A DNA stretch of 64,000 nucleotides from an uncultured Lachnospiraceae bacterium (GTDB lineage Bacteria > Bacillota > Clostridia > Lachnospirales > Lachnospiraceae). Shown one piece after another: positions 32,858 through 41,336 of the stretch. The stretch spans positions 54,966 to 118,965 of the forward strand of contig CAMUAR010000003.1 of assembly GCA_947086895.1 (NCBI GenBank). Reading direction: 5' to 3'. Positions within the stretch are counted from its first letter, which is position 1, and every line of letters starts with the position of its first letter. A program made the translations under genes and the position numbers. Under the pieces are notes generated by a model. It did not search any database. It had not been told where the DNA came from and saw only the letters and a program-made list of their open reading frames with translations.

Positions 32858-35800
32858 ATGTCAGTTGATTTGTTTTGGCACAATAAAACAGCTTATCAGT
32901 CGGCGGTTGCCATGTTAAATACCACAGGAAAAGCTGCTGTAATCCATCCAACCGGAACCGGAAAATCATTTATTGCGTTGAAACTTTGCGAGGAAAATCC
33001 AGAAAAAAGAGTGTGCTGGCTGTCGCCCTCGGAGTATATTTTTCAGACACAGATCAAAAACTGGAATGCTGCTTTGAATATACCAGATTTTACAACAAAA
33101 GAAAAAGAACATAAGATTGCAGGTCAACTGCAAGAAAATGCAAAGAGAACCTATCGTACGGCAGTTAGAAAAAATGAAAAAGAAGCAAAAAAATCGATTT
33201 CATCCTTGATGCTGCAAAATATTTCTTTTTCTACTTATGCAAAACTAATGCGGATGGAAGAATCTGCGCTTTCCGAAATCAAACCAGATTATATTATTCT
33301 GGATGAATTTCACCGCTGCGGTGCAGCGCAGTGGGGCGGCGGAGTAAAGCGGCTTTGCGGAATGTACCCGGAAGCAAAAGTGTTAGGATTGTCCGCGACC
33401 AGTGTCCGTTATCTGGACAATCAGCGCGATATGGCGTGGGAATTGTTTGAGGGAAATATTGCGTCGGAACTAACGCTGGGAGAAGCGATTGCGCGAGGGA
33501 TTCTTCCAATGCCAACGTATATTCTTTCGGTTTATTCTTATCAAAAAGAATTAAAACGCTGCGAAGCACAGATACAGCGGACAAAAAACAGCGCAGTACG
33601 TGAGAAAGCAGAACAGCAGCTAGAAGCACTGCGGCGGGCGTTAGCGCAGGCGGACGGACTGGAAGAGATTTTTGCAAAATACATGCTGCCAACAAAAATC
33701 GAGGAAAAACAAAATAGGAAAGAAAATCAAGAAAAGAATATAGAGCAAACCTACGGCAAATATCTTGTCTTCTGTGCGAACTATGACCATTTAAATGAGA
33801 TGAAAGAACTTGCATCGGAGTGGTTTGCCAGAGTGGATGCACAACCTCATATTTATACCGTTTATTCGGAGCAGCCAGAAGCAGCGCAGGAATTTCAGGC
33901 GTTCCAGCAGGATTCCAGTTCTCATTTAAAACTGCTGTACTGTATTGATATGTTAAATGAAGGAATTCATTTGAAGGACATTGACGGTGTGATTTTGCTG
34001 CGTCCAACGGTATCGCCGACCATTTATAAACAGCAGATTGGACGCGCCCTGGCAGCAGGAAAGAAAAAACAGCCCGTGATTTTTGATATTGTGATGAATA
34101 TTGAAAATCTTTACAGCATTGGCGCAGTGGAAAAAGAACTGCGCGAGGCAGTGCTTTCTTACCGTGCTTTGGGAAGAGAAAAAAAGTTGGTAAATGAAAC
34201 CTTCCAGATTATTGATGAAGTGCAGGACGGTCGGACGTTGTTTGCGCAGCTGAATGAAACGCTTGGCGCGTCGTGGGACATGATGTATGCGATGGCAAAA
34301 CAGTATTTTGAACAATATGGAACTCTTGAAATTCCAAAACGATATCGTACACCAGAAGGATATTCGCTTGGAATGTGGCTTACAACACAAAGAAAAGTGT
34401 ATGCGGGAAAAGTCGCTGGAAACTTAAGCAAAACACAGATGGAAAAATTAGAAAAAATCGGGATGAAATGGCAGGGAACAAGAGAACTTGCCTGGGAAAA
34501 ACATTATAAAGAAGCAGTGGAGTATTACAACGAACATGGACATTTATTGGTTGGAATACAGGAAATTTATAATAAGAAAAAAGAGCAGGACAACGAAAAT
34601 AAAGAGAGTTTTATTGAGGATTTGACACAAAAAGATACAGAGAAAAAAGAATTCCAAAGCTGTGAAAAAACAGAAAATAAAGATGATACAAAGACAAAAT
34701 TTATTTTAAAAACCTTTTCGACAGAACAGAATTTAGAAGAAGAAACAACAGAACAGGAAATCATTGCTCAAGAGAAAAAAAGAAAAGCAGAAAATAAGAA
34801 AAGAGATGCCAGTCTGGCGCGATGGCTTGCAAGACTTCGCCTGGAACGGAAAAGATTATTACAGGAAAAAACAGAACTACAGAAAAAAGAAGAATCTATT
34901 GAAATCAGAGAACAAAATCAAAACATAAATTTAGGAACAAGTTTAACTTCAGAACGGATTGCACTATTGGATGAAATTGGAATGGTGTGGGACGCGCCGG
35001 ATTTTATATGGGAACAGCACTTTGCTGCTGCAGAAGAATATTACAAGAAATATGGAAGCTTAGATGTGCCAACATACTATGTGAATGCGGATGGAATCCG
35101 GCTTGGAAAATGGGTTGCAAAACAGAGAAAACTTTATCAGGAAAAAAGGAACTTTTTAGATACAAGTTTAAATTCCAATGATTTCACCAAAAACAAAGCA
35201 TTGCTGGAATCAGAACTTACAAAAGAAAGAGCAAAAAATAATTGCTGTCTCACCAAAAGACAAAAAGAGCGTCTTACTGCGCTTGGAATGAACTGGGAAG
35301 GCAGACGAAATACAACATGGGAAAAATCTTATGCTGCTGCCTGCAAATATTATAAGGAATATAACGATCTGGAAGTTCCAGCTGCTTATATTACCGCAGA
35401 TGGTTTTCGGCTTGGTCGCTGGATTCGGCAGCAAAGAGAAAAATACCAAAAAACGGCGGTAACCTTACAAAAAGAGAACGATAAGAAAGATTACTTTGCA
35501 GAATCCGGTTCTCTTAATATAACACAAAAAAGCGGTACAGAAAAAGAGATCTCTTTAAAAAACATTAAGAGAATCCAATGTTTGGAACAGATTGGAATGG
35601 TTTGGGAAAACAATTCTTGGGAACGGCGATTTGAATTAGCCAGAGAATATTATAAAAAACATGGTAATTTGGATATGCCAGCAGATTATGTTGTGGAAGG
35701 AGTCTGGTTAGGGCGGTGGCTTCGGGAACAGAAACAAAAGCTGGAAGAAACACTAAAAAAAGAGCAAAAGCAAGAGATTGCATCAGAGAGGAAAACACAA

Positions 35801-36085
35801 AATATAGTACAAGATGTACAGAAGAATACAGCAAAATGGAGACAACATTCCGAATTAAAAAGTAAAGAAAGAAATTCGAAAAAAGAGGAATCCACTTTAC
35901 ATTTTGGGTTGTCAAATAAATTGCAGGAACCTGAGAATGGTAAAGAAAACGAAAAAATAAAAGAATCGACGCAAAAAGAAAATTATTTAAAAAAATCTCC
36001 AAAGAGAAAAAAAAAAAAAAACAAGAAAATCCACAAGAGCATTGACGGATCTCCAAAAAGAAAAATTATATTCCATTGGGCTTGA
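32858..36085 (+). CDS. SF2 DNA/RNA helicase with helicase-associated (HA) repeats, frame broken before the last modules
   Basis: The N-terminal half is a superfamily 2 helicase resembling type I restriction R-subunit/ResIII ATPases: Walker A HPTGTGKS (about residues 30-37), DEFH box (149-152), motif III LGLSATSVR and motif VI QQIGRALA (about 392-399). From about residue 465 come repeated HA modules of the form W-x-x-x-Y-x-x-A-x-x-YY...G-x-LG-x-W-x-x-x-QR...L-x-x-IGM-x-W, separated by lysine-rich linkers. Five begin in this frame. The frame then runs through a 15-A tract and stops at 36085, and the last two modules continue in the next frame (36042-36551). Start ATG 32858 has GGAGG eight bases upstream. 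Nucleic-acid remodelling is likely; the role beside a polysaccharide cluster is unknown. Confidence 0.8.
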   Translation: MSVDLFWHNKTAYQSAVAMLNTTGKAAVIHPTGTGKSFIALKLCEENPEKRVCWLSPSEYIFQTQIKNWNAALNIPDFTTKEKEHKIAGQLQENAKRTYRTAVRKNEKEAKKSISSLMLQNISFSTYAKLMRMEESALSEIKPDYIILDEFHRCGAAQWGGGVKRLCGMYPEAKVLGLSATSVRYLDNQRDMAWELFEGNIASELTLGEAIARGILPMPTYILSVYSYQKELKRCEAQIQRTKNSAVREKAEQQLEALRRALAQADGLEEIFAKYMLPTKIEEKQNRKENQEKNIEQTYGKYLVFCANYDHLNEMKELASEWFARVDAQPHIYTVYSEQPEAAQEFQAFQQDSSSHLKLLYCIDMLNEGIHLKDIDGVILLRPTVSPTIYKQQIGRALAAGKKKQPVIFDIVMNIENLYSIGAVEKELREAVLSYRALGREKKLVNETFQIIDEVQDGRTLFAQLNETLGASWDMMYAMAKQYFEQYGTLEIPKRYRTPEGYSLGMWLTTQRKVYAGKVAGNLSKTQMEKLEKIGMKWQGTRELAWEKHYKEAVEYYNEHGHLLVGIQEIYNKKKEQDNENKESFIEDLTQKDTEKKEFQSCEKTENKDDTKTKFILKTFSTEQNLEEETTEQEIIAQEKKRKAENKKRDASLARWLARLRLERKRLLQEKTELQKKEESIEIREQNQNINLGTSLTSERIALLDEIGMVWDAPDFIWEQHFAAAEEYYKKYGSLDVPTYYVNADGIRLGKWVAKQRKLYQEKRNFLDTSLNSNDFTKNKALLESELTKERAKNNCCLTKRQKERLTALGMNWEGRRNTTWEKSYAAACKYYKEYNDLEVPAAYITADGFRLGRWIRQQREKYQKTAVTLQKENDKKDYFAESGSLNITQKSGTEKEISLKNIKRIQCLEQIGMVWENNSWERRFELAREYYKKHGNLDMPADYVVEGVWLGRWLREQKQKLEETLKKEQKQEIASERKTQNIVQDVQKNTAKWRQHSELKSKERNSKKEESTLHFGLSNKLQEPENGKENEKIKESTQKENYLKKSPKRKKKKNKKIHKSIDGSPKRKIIFHWA
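36007..36021 (+). repeat. A15 homopolymer at the helicase frame break
   Basis: Fifteen consecutive A within a lysine-rich linker. Removing one A (14) would join 32858-36085 to 36042-36551 as a single 1230-aa protein. Slipped-strand mutation, transcriptional slippage, or a sequencing error could each explain it. Confidence 0.9.
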
Positions 36086-36551
36086 TTTACAGATACCAAA
36101 AAACGAATCTTCCTGGAGACAGCACTATGATGAGGCAATGAAGTTTTATCAACAGTATGGAACACTTTCGATTCCAAAGCGATATGCAGGAAACAATGGA
36201 AGGAACCTTGGTGTTTGGCTGCAACATCAAAGGGAAGGAAAAAGAAGCGGAAGACTGGCGGATTGGCAAATTACCATGTTGGATCATATCGGTATGATCT
36301 GGGAATTTGAAAATCCTTGGATCGTTGGTTACCGACATGCAGAGGAATATTGGAAGGAACACCGACATTTAATGGTTCCAAACACTTATTTATGTGAGGA
36401 TGGATACCGGCTTGGAAAATGGATTTCCAATCAGCGCAGTGCTTATCATAAAAGTGCAAAAAAGGAGCTGAATACGGAGCAGATTGCAAAGTTAAATGCA
36501 ATCGGTATGGTGTGGAGCGCAAAACCGGGGAGGGGAAAGGTATGCCGTTAA
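36042..36551 (+). CDS. C-terminal part of the HA-repeat helicase, out of frame
   Basis: In the +1 frame relative to the upstream gene, continuous homology to the HA repeats resumes: LTDLQKEKLYSIGLDL finishes the fifth module and two full modules follow (WRQHYDEAMKFYQQYG...LGVWLQHQR...LDHIGMIW; GYRHAEEYWKEHRHL...LGKWISNQR...LNAIGMVW). There is no ribosome binding site at 36042, so this is not a separate gene but the end of the helicase gene. Its stop (36549-36551) overlaps the ATG of the aldolase gene at 36542, which argues that the full-length frame is the functional one. Confidence 0.8.
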   Translation: MTDLQKEKLYSIGLDLQIPKNESSWRQHYDEAMKFYQQYGTLSIPKRYAGNNGRNLGVWLQHQREGKRSGRLADWQITMLDHIGMIWEFENPWIVGYRHAEEYWKEHRHLMVPNTYLCEDGYRLGKWISNQRSAYHKSAKKELNTEQIAKLNAIGMVWSAKPGRGKVCR

Positions 36552-37393
36552 AATTGATGTATATTACAAACGAACCGGCGGTTGCAAAAATTGCAGAAAC
36601 TTATGGGGTGGATCGGATTTGGATTGATCTGGAAACGCTTGGGAAACAAGAGCGACAAAAAGAAATGAATTCTGTAAAATCACACCATAAAATAGAAGAT
36701 ATCACAGCGATCAAAAAGATTGTAACCACATCCGAAGTGATGGTGAGAATCAATCCATGGAATAAAGATTCGATTGGAGAAATGGAAGAAGTCATTCGCT
36801 GCGGTGCAGACTTGATGATGCTGCCGATGTGGAAAACCGTCAGCGAAGCAAAGGAATTTGCCCGTGTGGCTTTTGGGCGGGCAAAGACCATTCTTTTGCT
36901 GGAAACAAAAGAAGCGGTGGAATGTCTTGACGAAGTACTTTTGCTTCGTGGGATTGACGAGATACATATTGGGCTAAATGATCTGCATTTAAGTTATGGT
37001 ATGGATTTTATGTTTGAGCCATTAGCAGATGGAAAAATCGAAACTTTGTGCAGAAAAATACACGCGGCAGGATTGCCTTTTGGATTTGGCGGGATTGCAA
37101 AGCTTGGGGAAGGATTGCTGCCAGCAGAAAACATAATTATGGAACATTACCGGCTTGGTTCTACAAGAGCGATTTTGTCCCGATCGTTTTGCGACAGCGC
37201 CAAAATTAAAAAAATCGAAGAATTGGATAAGACATTTCAAGGGAATCTAAAAGCACTGCGCGATTATGAAATCTATGCCGCCAGTGCCGGAGAAAGTGCA
37301 TACGTATTGAATCAAAATGAAGTAATACAACGTGTCAATAAAATAACAGAAAAAATACGGAAAGGAAAACAACAATGGATAGCAAAAGGATAG
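36542..37393 (+). CDS. HpcH/HpaI aldolase/citrate lyase family protein
   Basis: A 283-aa metal-dependent class II aldolase-fold enzyme. Landmarks are the early VDRIWIDLETLG, VRINPWNKDSIGEMEEVIRC, GADLMMLPMWKT, the metal-ligand Glu in ILLLETKEAVE and the Asp in IHIGLNDLHLSYG. The family makes or breaks hydroxy-keto acids from pyruvate and aldehydes or related acyl donors. GGGGAGGGGAAAGGT precedes ATG 36542, and the start overlaps the helicase end by 10 bases. Its 3' end overlaps the decarboxylase gene by 19 bases. Probable role: making a small acid used to decorate the polysaccharide (inference). Confidence 0.85.
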   Translation: MPLKLMYITNEPAVAKIAETYGVDRIWIDLETLGKQERQKEMNSVKSHHKIEDITAIKKIVTTSEVMVRINPWNKDSIGEMEEVIRCGADLMMLPMWKTVSEAKEFARVAFGRAKTILLLETKEAVECLDEVLLLRGIDEIHIGLNDLHLSYGMDFMFEPLADGKIETLCRKIHAAGLPFGFGGIAKLGEGLLPAENIIMEHYRLGSTRAILSRSFCDSAKIKKIEELDKTFQGNLKALRDYEIYAASAGESAYVLNQNEVIQRVNKITEKIRKGKQQWIAKG

Positions 37394-38568
37394 CGCAGTG
37401 GGGAAAACAGTTTGGGGATGCGTTTTATCTTTTGGATACCGCACGGTTTCAGCAAAATTTTTTGGAATTAAAAGAAGCATTTTTGGCTGTATATCCAAAC
37501 GCTGCTCTGGCATATTCCTATAAAACAAACTATACACCAAAGCTGTGCAAAATAATAAAGCAGCTTGGCGGTTATGCGGAAGTGGTTTCGGATATGGAAC
37601 TGGAACTTGCATTGCGCATTGGTGTACCAGAAGAAAAAATTATATGGAATGGACCATATAAAAATTATAAAAAAGTAGAAAAGCTCTTTTTGACAGGGGG
37701 AATGGTAAATCTGGATTCGGTATATGAAATTCCACTGGTAAAAGAAATTGCAGAAAAATATCCAAACAAAAAAATTTCGCTTGGTATCCGAGTAAATTTT
37801 GATATCAAAGACCATATGGTTTCCCGATTTGGATTTGATATTTTTTCGGAAGAATTTCAGGAAGCGCTGCGGCTGGAAGAAATTGAAAATATTCATATCG
37901 CGGGAATCCACTGTCACTTTGCATCAAGAAGTCTGGAAACATGGCAAGTTCGAATCGAGCAGATTTTAAAGCTAATCGATCAGACAGGAATCCATCCAGA
38001 ATATCTTGATTTGGGCGGAGGGCTGTTTGGAAGGATGGAGGAATCGTTAAAAGAACAGTTTCCTTGTAAAATTCCAACCTATCAAGAGTATGCCAGAACC
38101 GCTGAGCCGTTTGCAGAATATTTTTCCAAAAAAAACAAGCCGCTTTTGCTGTTGGAGCCAGGAAGCGCGCTGGTTGGGGATTGCATGCATTTTTTCTCCA
38201 AAGTAATCAATATTAAAACCGTGCGGGGAAAAGCCATTGCAACCTTGCTGGGGAGCGTTTACAACATCAATCCAACTTTGAATGGGAAAAATCCACCGAT
38301 TTCTATTTATCCGATGGGAGAGATACAAAAACATTATTATAATCTTGATTTTGGAGGATTTACCTGCATTGAATCGGATTATCTTTATCGAAATTTTGAT
38401 GGAGCACTGGCGGTTGGAGATTTTGTGGGATTTGGAAACGTAGGGTCCTATTCCGTTGTTTTAAAACCGCCGTTTATTCTGCCGAATTTTCCAGTAATTG
38501 ATCTGGAAGGAAACGTGATCAAACAAGCAGAATGCTTTGATGACCTATTCCATACGTTTGAATTTTGA
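37375..38568 (+). CDS. Fold-type III PLP-dependent decarboxylase (diaminopimelate/ornithine decarboxylase-like)
   Basis: A 397-aa enzyme with an alanine-racemase-like barrel followed by a beta domain. The PLP lysine is in ALAYSYKTNYTP, the phosphate-binding glycine loop is YLDLGGGLFGRM, the catalytic Cys/Asp motif is TCIESDYL and the closing Tyr is in GNVGSYSVV. The usual EPGR motif is EPGS here, and the protein lacks other LysA-specific blocks, so it is probably not the housekeeping lysA. It overlaps the aldolase gene by 19 bases and is surely co-translated. The likely substrate is an amino acid or amino-acid-like product tied to the aldolase and aminotransferase nearby. Confidence 0.83.
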   Translation: MDSKRIAQWGKQFGDAFYLLDTARFQQNFLELKEAFLAVYPNAALAYSYKTNYTPKLCKIIKQLGGYAEVVSDMELELALRIGVPEEKIIWNGPYKNYKKVEKLFLTGGMVNLDSVYEIPLVKEIAEKYPNKKISLGIRVNFDIKDHMVSRFGFDIFSEEFQEALRLEEIENIHIAGIHCHFASRSLETWQVRIEQILKLIDQTGIHPEYLDLGGGLFGRMEESLKEQFPCKIPTYQEYARTAEPFAEYFSKKNKPLLLLEPGSALVGDCMHFFSKVINIKTVRGKAIATLLGSVYNINPTLNGKNPPISIYPMGEIQKHYYNLDFGGFTCIESDYLYRNFDGALAVGDFVGFGNVGSYSVVLKPPFILPNFPVIDLEGNVIKQAECFDDLFHTFEF

Positions 38569-38706
38569 TTTAGGAATTTTTTATTTTTGTACCTTTTATT
38601 TTTTGGGAAATTCCTTTGGAAAATACAACAAAAAATCTCTAAAATTACTTAAAAGTGAAAGCAATATTTTCTAGGAAAAATGCTGTATGGCGGGATGTGA
38701 GGAAAA

Positions 38707-39405
38707 ATGTATTTGTTTCATTTATGGATAAAAAGAATTTTTGATTTTCTTTTTTCGGTAGTTGCTGTAATTCTTTTGCTGCCGTTATGGATTGGTGTTG
38801 CAGTTGCAATAAAGAAGGATTCCAGAGGACCTGTCTTTTTCCGACAAAAACGCAGAACAAAAGATGGAGCGATCTTTTCGATTTTAAAATTCCGCACCAT
38901 GATTGTAGGTGCAGAGCATAAAGGGACAGGGCTTTTTAATTATCAAGGTGATCCAAGAGTAACAAGGGTTGGAAGAAAACTTCGGGACAGCAGTATCGAT
39001 GAACTGCCGCAATTGTTTCAGGTTATAACAGGCAATATGTCTCTGGTAGGACCAAGACCATGTGTAATGGATGAGTTAGGCGACTTTGATACATTAAATA
39101 AAAAGTACCGCAAGCGTTTTGAAGTAAAAGCAGGACTGACAGGACTTGCGCAAATTCGCGGAAGAAATGAAATTTGTTGGGAAGAAAAAGTGCTTTATGA
39201 CAATCAGTATGTTGACCTGTTTAAAAAATATGGCATTTTCGTTGATCTTTGGATTCTTGCCATTACGGTATTTAAAGTGCTGAAAAAGCAAGATATTTAT
39301 GAGGAAAAAACGGCGGATGCGATGGATGAAATTGCGGCGGCAAAATGTGCAGAAGCAGAGATTATTTGGCTTGCTCATCTGCCGGAAGAAGAATCGAATG
39401 ATTAA
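38707..39405 (+). CDS. Initiating sugar-phosphate transferase (undecaprenyl-phosphate, PglC/WcaJ catalytic domain)
   Basis: It transfers a sugar phosphate from a UDP-sugar to undecaprenyl phosphate, starting a repeat unit at the inner membrane face. A re-entrant membrane helix at the N-terminus (FDFLFSVVAVILLLPLWIGVAV) is followed by the signature blocks GPVFFRQKRR, FSILKFRTM, DPRVTRVGRKLRDSSIDELPQL and GNMSLVGPRP. Length of 232 aa fits the small PglC-like form. GTGAGGAAAA precedes ATG 38707 in an ATG-T-GAGG-AAAA-ATG context. It stands 138 bases after the decarboxylase. A C-terminal tail (about residues 200-232) is unusual for the family. Confidence 0.92.
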   Translation: MYLFHLWIKRIFDFLFSVVAVILLLPLWIGVAVAIKKDSRGPVFFRQKRRTKDGAIFSILKFRTMIVGAEHKGTGLFNYQGDPRVTRVGRKLRDSSIDELPQLFQVITGNMSLVGPRPCVMDELGDFDTLNKKYRKRFEVKAGLTGLAQIRGRNEICWEEKVLYDNQYVDLFKKYGIFVDLWILAITVFKVLKKQDIYEEKTADAMDEIAAAKCAEAEIIWLAHLPEEESND

Positions 39406-39646
39406 GGCAGTACAGAGATTCTGTGCGAAGCTTGAGAATAGGAAAGAATTTTAAATAATAAAGATTCTATAATATAAAATCTTTATTTATAAAGTATTTG
39501 ATTAAACGAATAATTATTGATTCGTAGAAAAAAATATAGGATTTATATGATTAAAAAAATATTACTCGTTAAATAAGAAGATAGAAATCAGAAATTTTTC
39601 AATCTCGAAATAGAAGGTTCTACTGATGAAAAGGAGAAAAAGAAAA

Positions 39647-40573
39647 ATGGAACAGAACATAGAAAACCGGTTTTTGTGGTTTAAGGGAGAAGTTGTTCCT
39701 TGCAATCATGCAAACATCCATGTGTTGGCGCCCACGGCCCAGTTTGGATTAAATGTTTTTGAGGGGATTCCCTGTTATTGGAATAAAGACGAAAGACAGC
39801 TTTATGCATTTCGGCTGAATGCGCATTATGATCGTCTGATGCGCTCGGCAAAACTGCTTCAGATTGAATGTCCATTTTCCAGAAACGATTTGCAACAGGC
39901 GCTGTTTGACGCAGTGAGAGCAAATCAATATCAGGAGGATCTTTCGGTTCGTCAGACTTTGTTTGTCGATGGATTTGGTTCTTGGGCATCGGAAGGTCCT
40001 ACTGATTTATTTGTGGCGCCGATTCCAAGAAGAAAAACAAGCGCGGAATACAATAAAAAAGGCTTGCATTGCTGTGTTGCTTCCTGGCAGAGAATTTCCG
40101 AACACGATGTTTCGCCGCGCATCAAGTGCGGGGCAAACTATATAAACAGTCGGCTTGGGCAGAGAGAAGCCATTCGCAATGGTTATGATACTTGTATTTT
40201 TTTAAACGGTGAAGGAAAAGTTTCCGAAGGACCAGGATCCTGCTTTTTTATGGTAAAACAAGGCACTCTGGTCACTCCAAAATTGACAGACAGTGTTTTG
40301 GAAAGTATTACGAGAGATACCATAATCACACTGGCAAAAAAAATGGGGATTCCTGTGCAGGAGAGAAGCATTGACCGGACGGAACTTTATTTGTGCGATG
40401 AAGCGTTTTTGTGCGGTTCTGCAATGGAACTTACGCCAATACTTTCTGTGGACAAGTATAATATCGCGAAAAGGGAGAACGGCGCAGGAGAGATTACATC
40501 CGTGTTGCACAAAGCTTATTTGGATGCGGCAAGAGGGGGAGAAAAAGAATGGGTGACGGCGGTTTATTTGTAG
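39647..40573 (+). CDS. Class IV aminotransferase (branched-chain aminotransferase-like)
   Basis: A fold-type IV PLP aminotransferase of 308 aa. The catalytic lysine region is RIKCGANYINSRLGQ, and NGYDTCIFLNGEGKVSEGPG plus SITRDTIITLAKKMGIPV follow the IlvE pattern. The residue after EGPGS is Cys where IlvE usually has Asn. A separate housekeeping ilvE lies at 53780, so this copy probably serves a cluster-specific amino or keto acid. ATG 39647 is chosen after AAAGGAG; ATG 39626 is an alternative. The 240 bases before it are AT-rich with no gene. Its end overlaps the glycosyltransferase by 25 bases. Confidence 0.85.
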   Translation: MEQNIENRFLWFKGEVVPCNHANIHVLAPTAQFGLNVFEGIPCYWNKDERQLYAFRLNAHYDRLMRSAKLLQIECPFSRNDLQQALFDAVRANQYQEDLSVRQTLFVDGFGSWASEGPTDLFVAPIPRRKTSAEYNKKGLHCCVASWQRISEHDVSPRIKCGANYINSRLGQREAIRNGYDTCIFLNGEGKVSEGPGSCFFMVKQGTLVTPKLTDSVLESITRDTIITLAKKMGIPVQERSIDRTELYLCDEAFLCGSAMELTPILSVDKYNIAKRENGAGEITSVLHKAYLDAARGGEKEWVTAVYL

Positions 40574-41322
40574 ATGATTTTGTATCGGTTATTATTCCTA
40601 TGTACAATGCAGAAAAATATATTAAAAGAGCAATCCATTCGGTTTTACGTCAGACGTACCATAATTATGAGATTCTTGTGATTGATGATTGTTCCAAAGA
40701 TCAATCTGCACGTATTGTCAAGGAATTAGCGCAAAAAGACAGCCGGGTAAAATACTATAGACAAGATAAAAATTCAGGCGCCGCAAAAGCGAGAAACCGC
40801 GGGATAACCGAAGCGAGAGGAAGGTATATTGCCTTTTTGGACAGCGATGATATCTGGGTGAAAGAAAAGCTGAAAAAACAGATGGTGCAGATCAAAAAAA
40901 ATGGAGCGTCGTTTGTGTTTACTGCTTATGATAGGATCAATTCCCGCGGGAAAAAAAGAAAAGGAAAAGTTAAAATTAAAAAATGTGTCACGTATCAGGA
41001 TTTGTTGACAAAAACGATAATTACAACTTCGACGGTAATGTTTGATCGAGAGAAACTTGGAAATAAAACAATGCCCCTTCGCCGAACAGGACAGGATTAT
41101 GCATTTTGGATGAAATTACTGCGGCAGACAAATGCTTATGGAATTGATCAAGTATTGGTTCACCTAACGCGCAGAGGCGGTTCTTTATCGAAAAATAAGC
41201 TGCAAAACCTAAGAGATCTCTGGGAAGTACAGGTATTTCAGGAAAAAATACCAAAAACAAAAGTCGTTATTCATCTGATCGGATACTGTTGTTATGTTTT
41301 TAAAAAGAGGTTTTTCTTATAG
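40549..41322 (+). CDS. Glycosyltransferase family 2
   Basis: A 257-aa GT-A glycosyltransferase with the typical opening VSVIIPMYNAEKYIKRAIHS, VLRQTYHNYEILVIDDCS and the DxD-like metal motif AFLDSDDIWVKEKL, plus GAAKARNRGI. It adds a sugar from a nucleotide donor to the growing lipid-linked repeat unit on the cytoplasmic side. It overlaps the aminotransferase gene by 25 bases. The next glycosyltransferase starts 14 bases after its stop. Confidence 0.92.
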   Translation: MGDGGLFVDDFVSVIIPMYNAEKYIKRAIHSVLRQTYHNYEILVIDDCSKDQSARIVKELAQKDSRVKYYRQDKNSGAAKARNRGITEARGRYIAFLDSDDIWVKEKLKKQMVQIKKNGASFVFTAYDRINSRGKKRKGKVKIKKCVTYQDLLTKTIITTSTVMFDREKLGNKTMPLRRTGQDYAFWMKLLRQTNAYGIDQVLVHLTRRGGSLSKNKLQNLRDLWEVQVFQEKIPKTKVVIHLIGYCCYVFKKRFFL

Positions 41323-41336
41323 AAATGGAGATTTGT

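Noticed and set aside
33294..34007. 237-codon open frame on the - strand inside the helicase gene
   Set aside because: It is antisense to a well-supported coding region, lacks a ribosome site and has no recognisable domain.
36042..36551. Separate small HA-domain gene
   Set aside because: No ribosome site, the start falls inside a module, and the sequence continues the fifth module of the upstream helicase.
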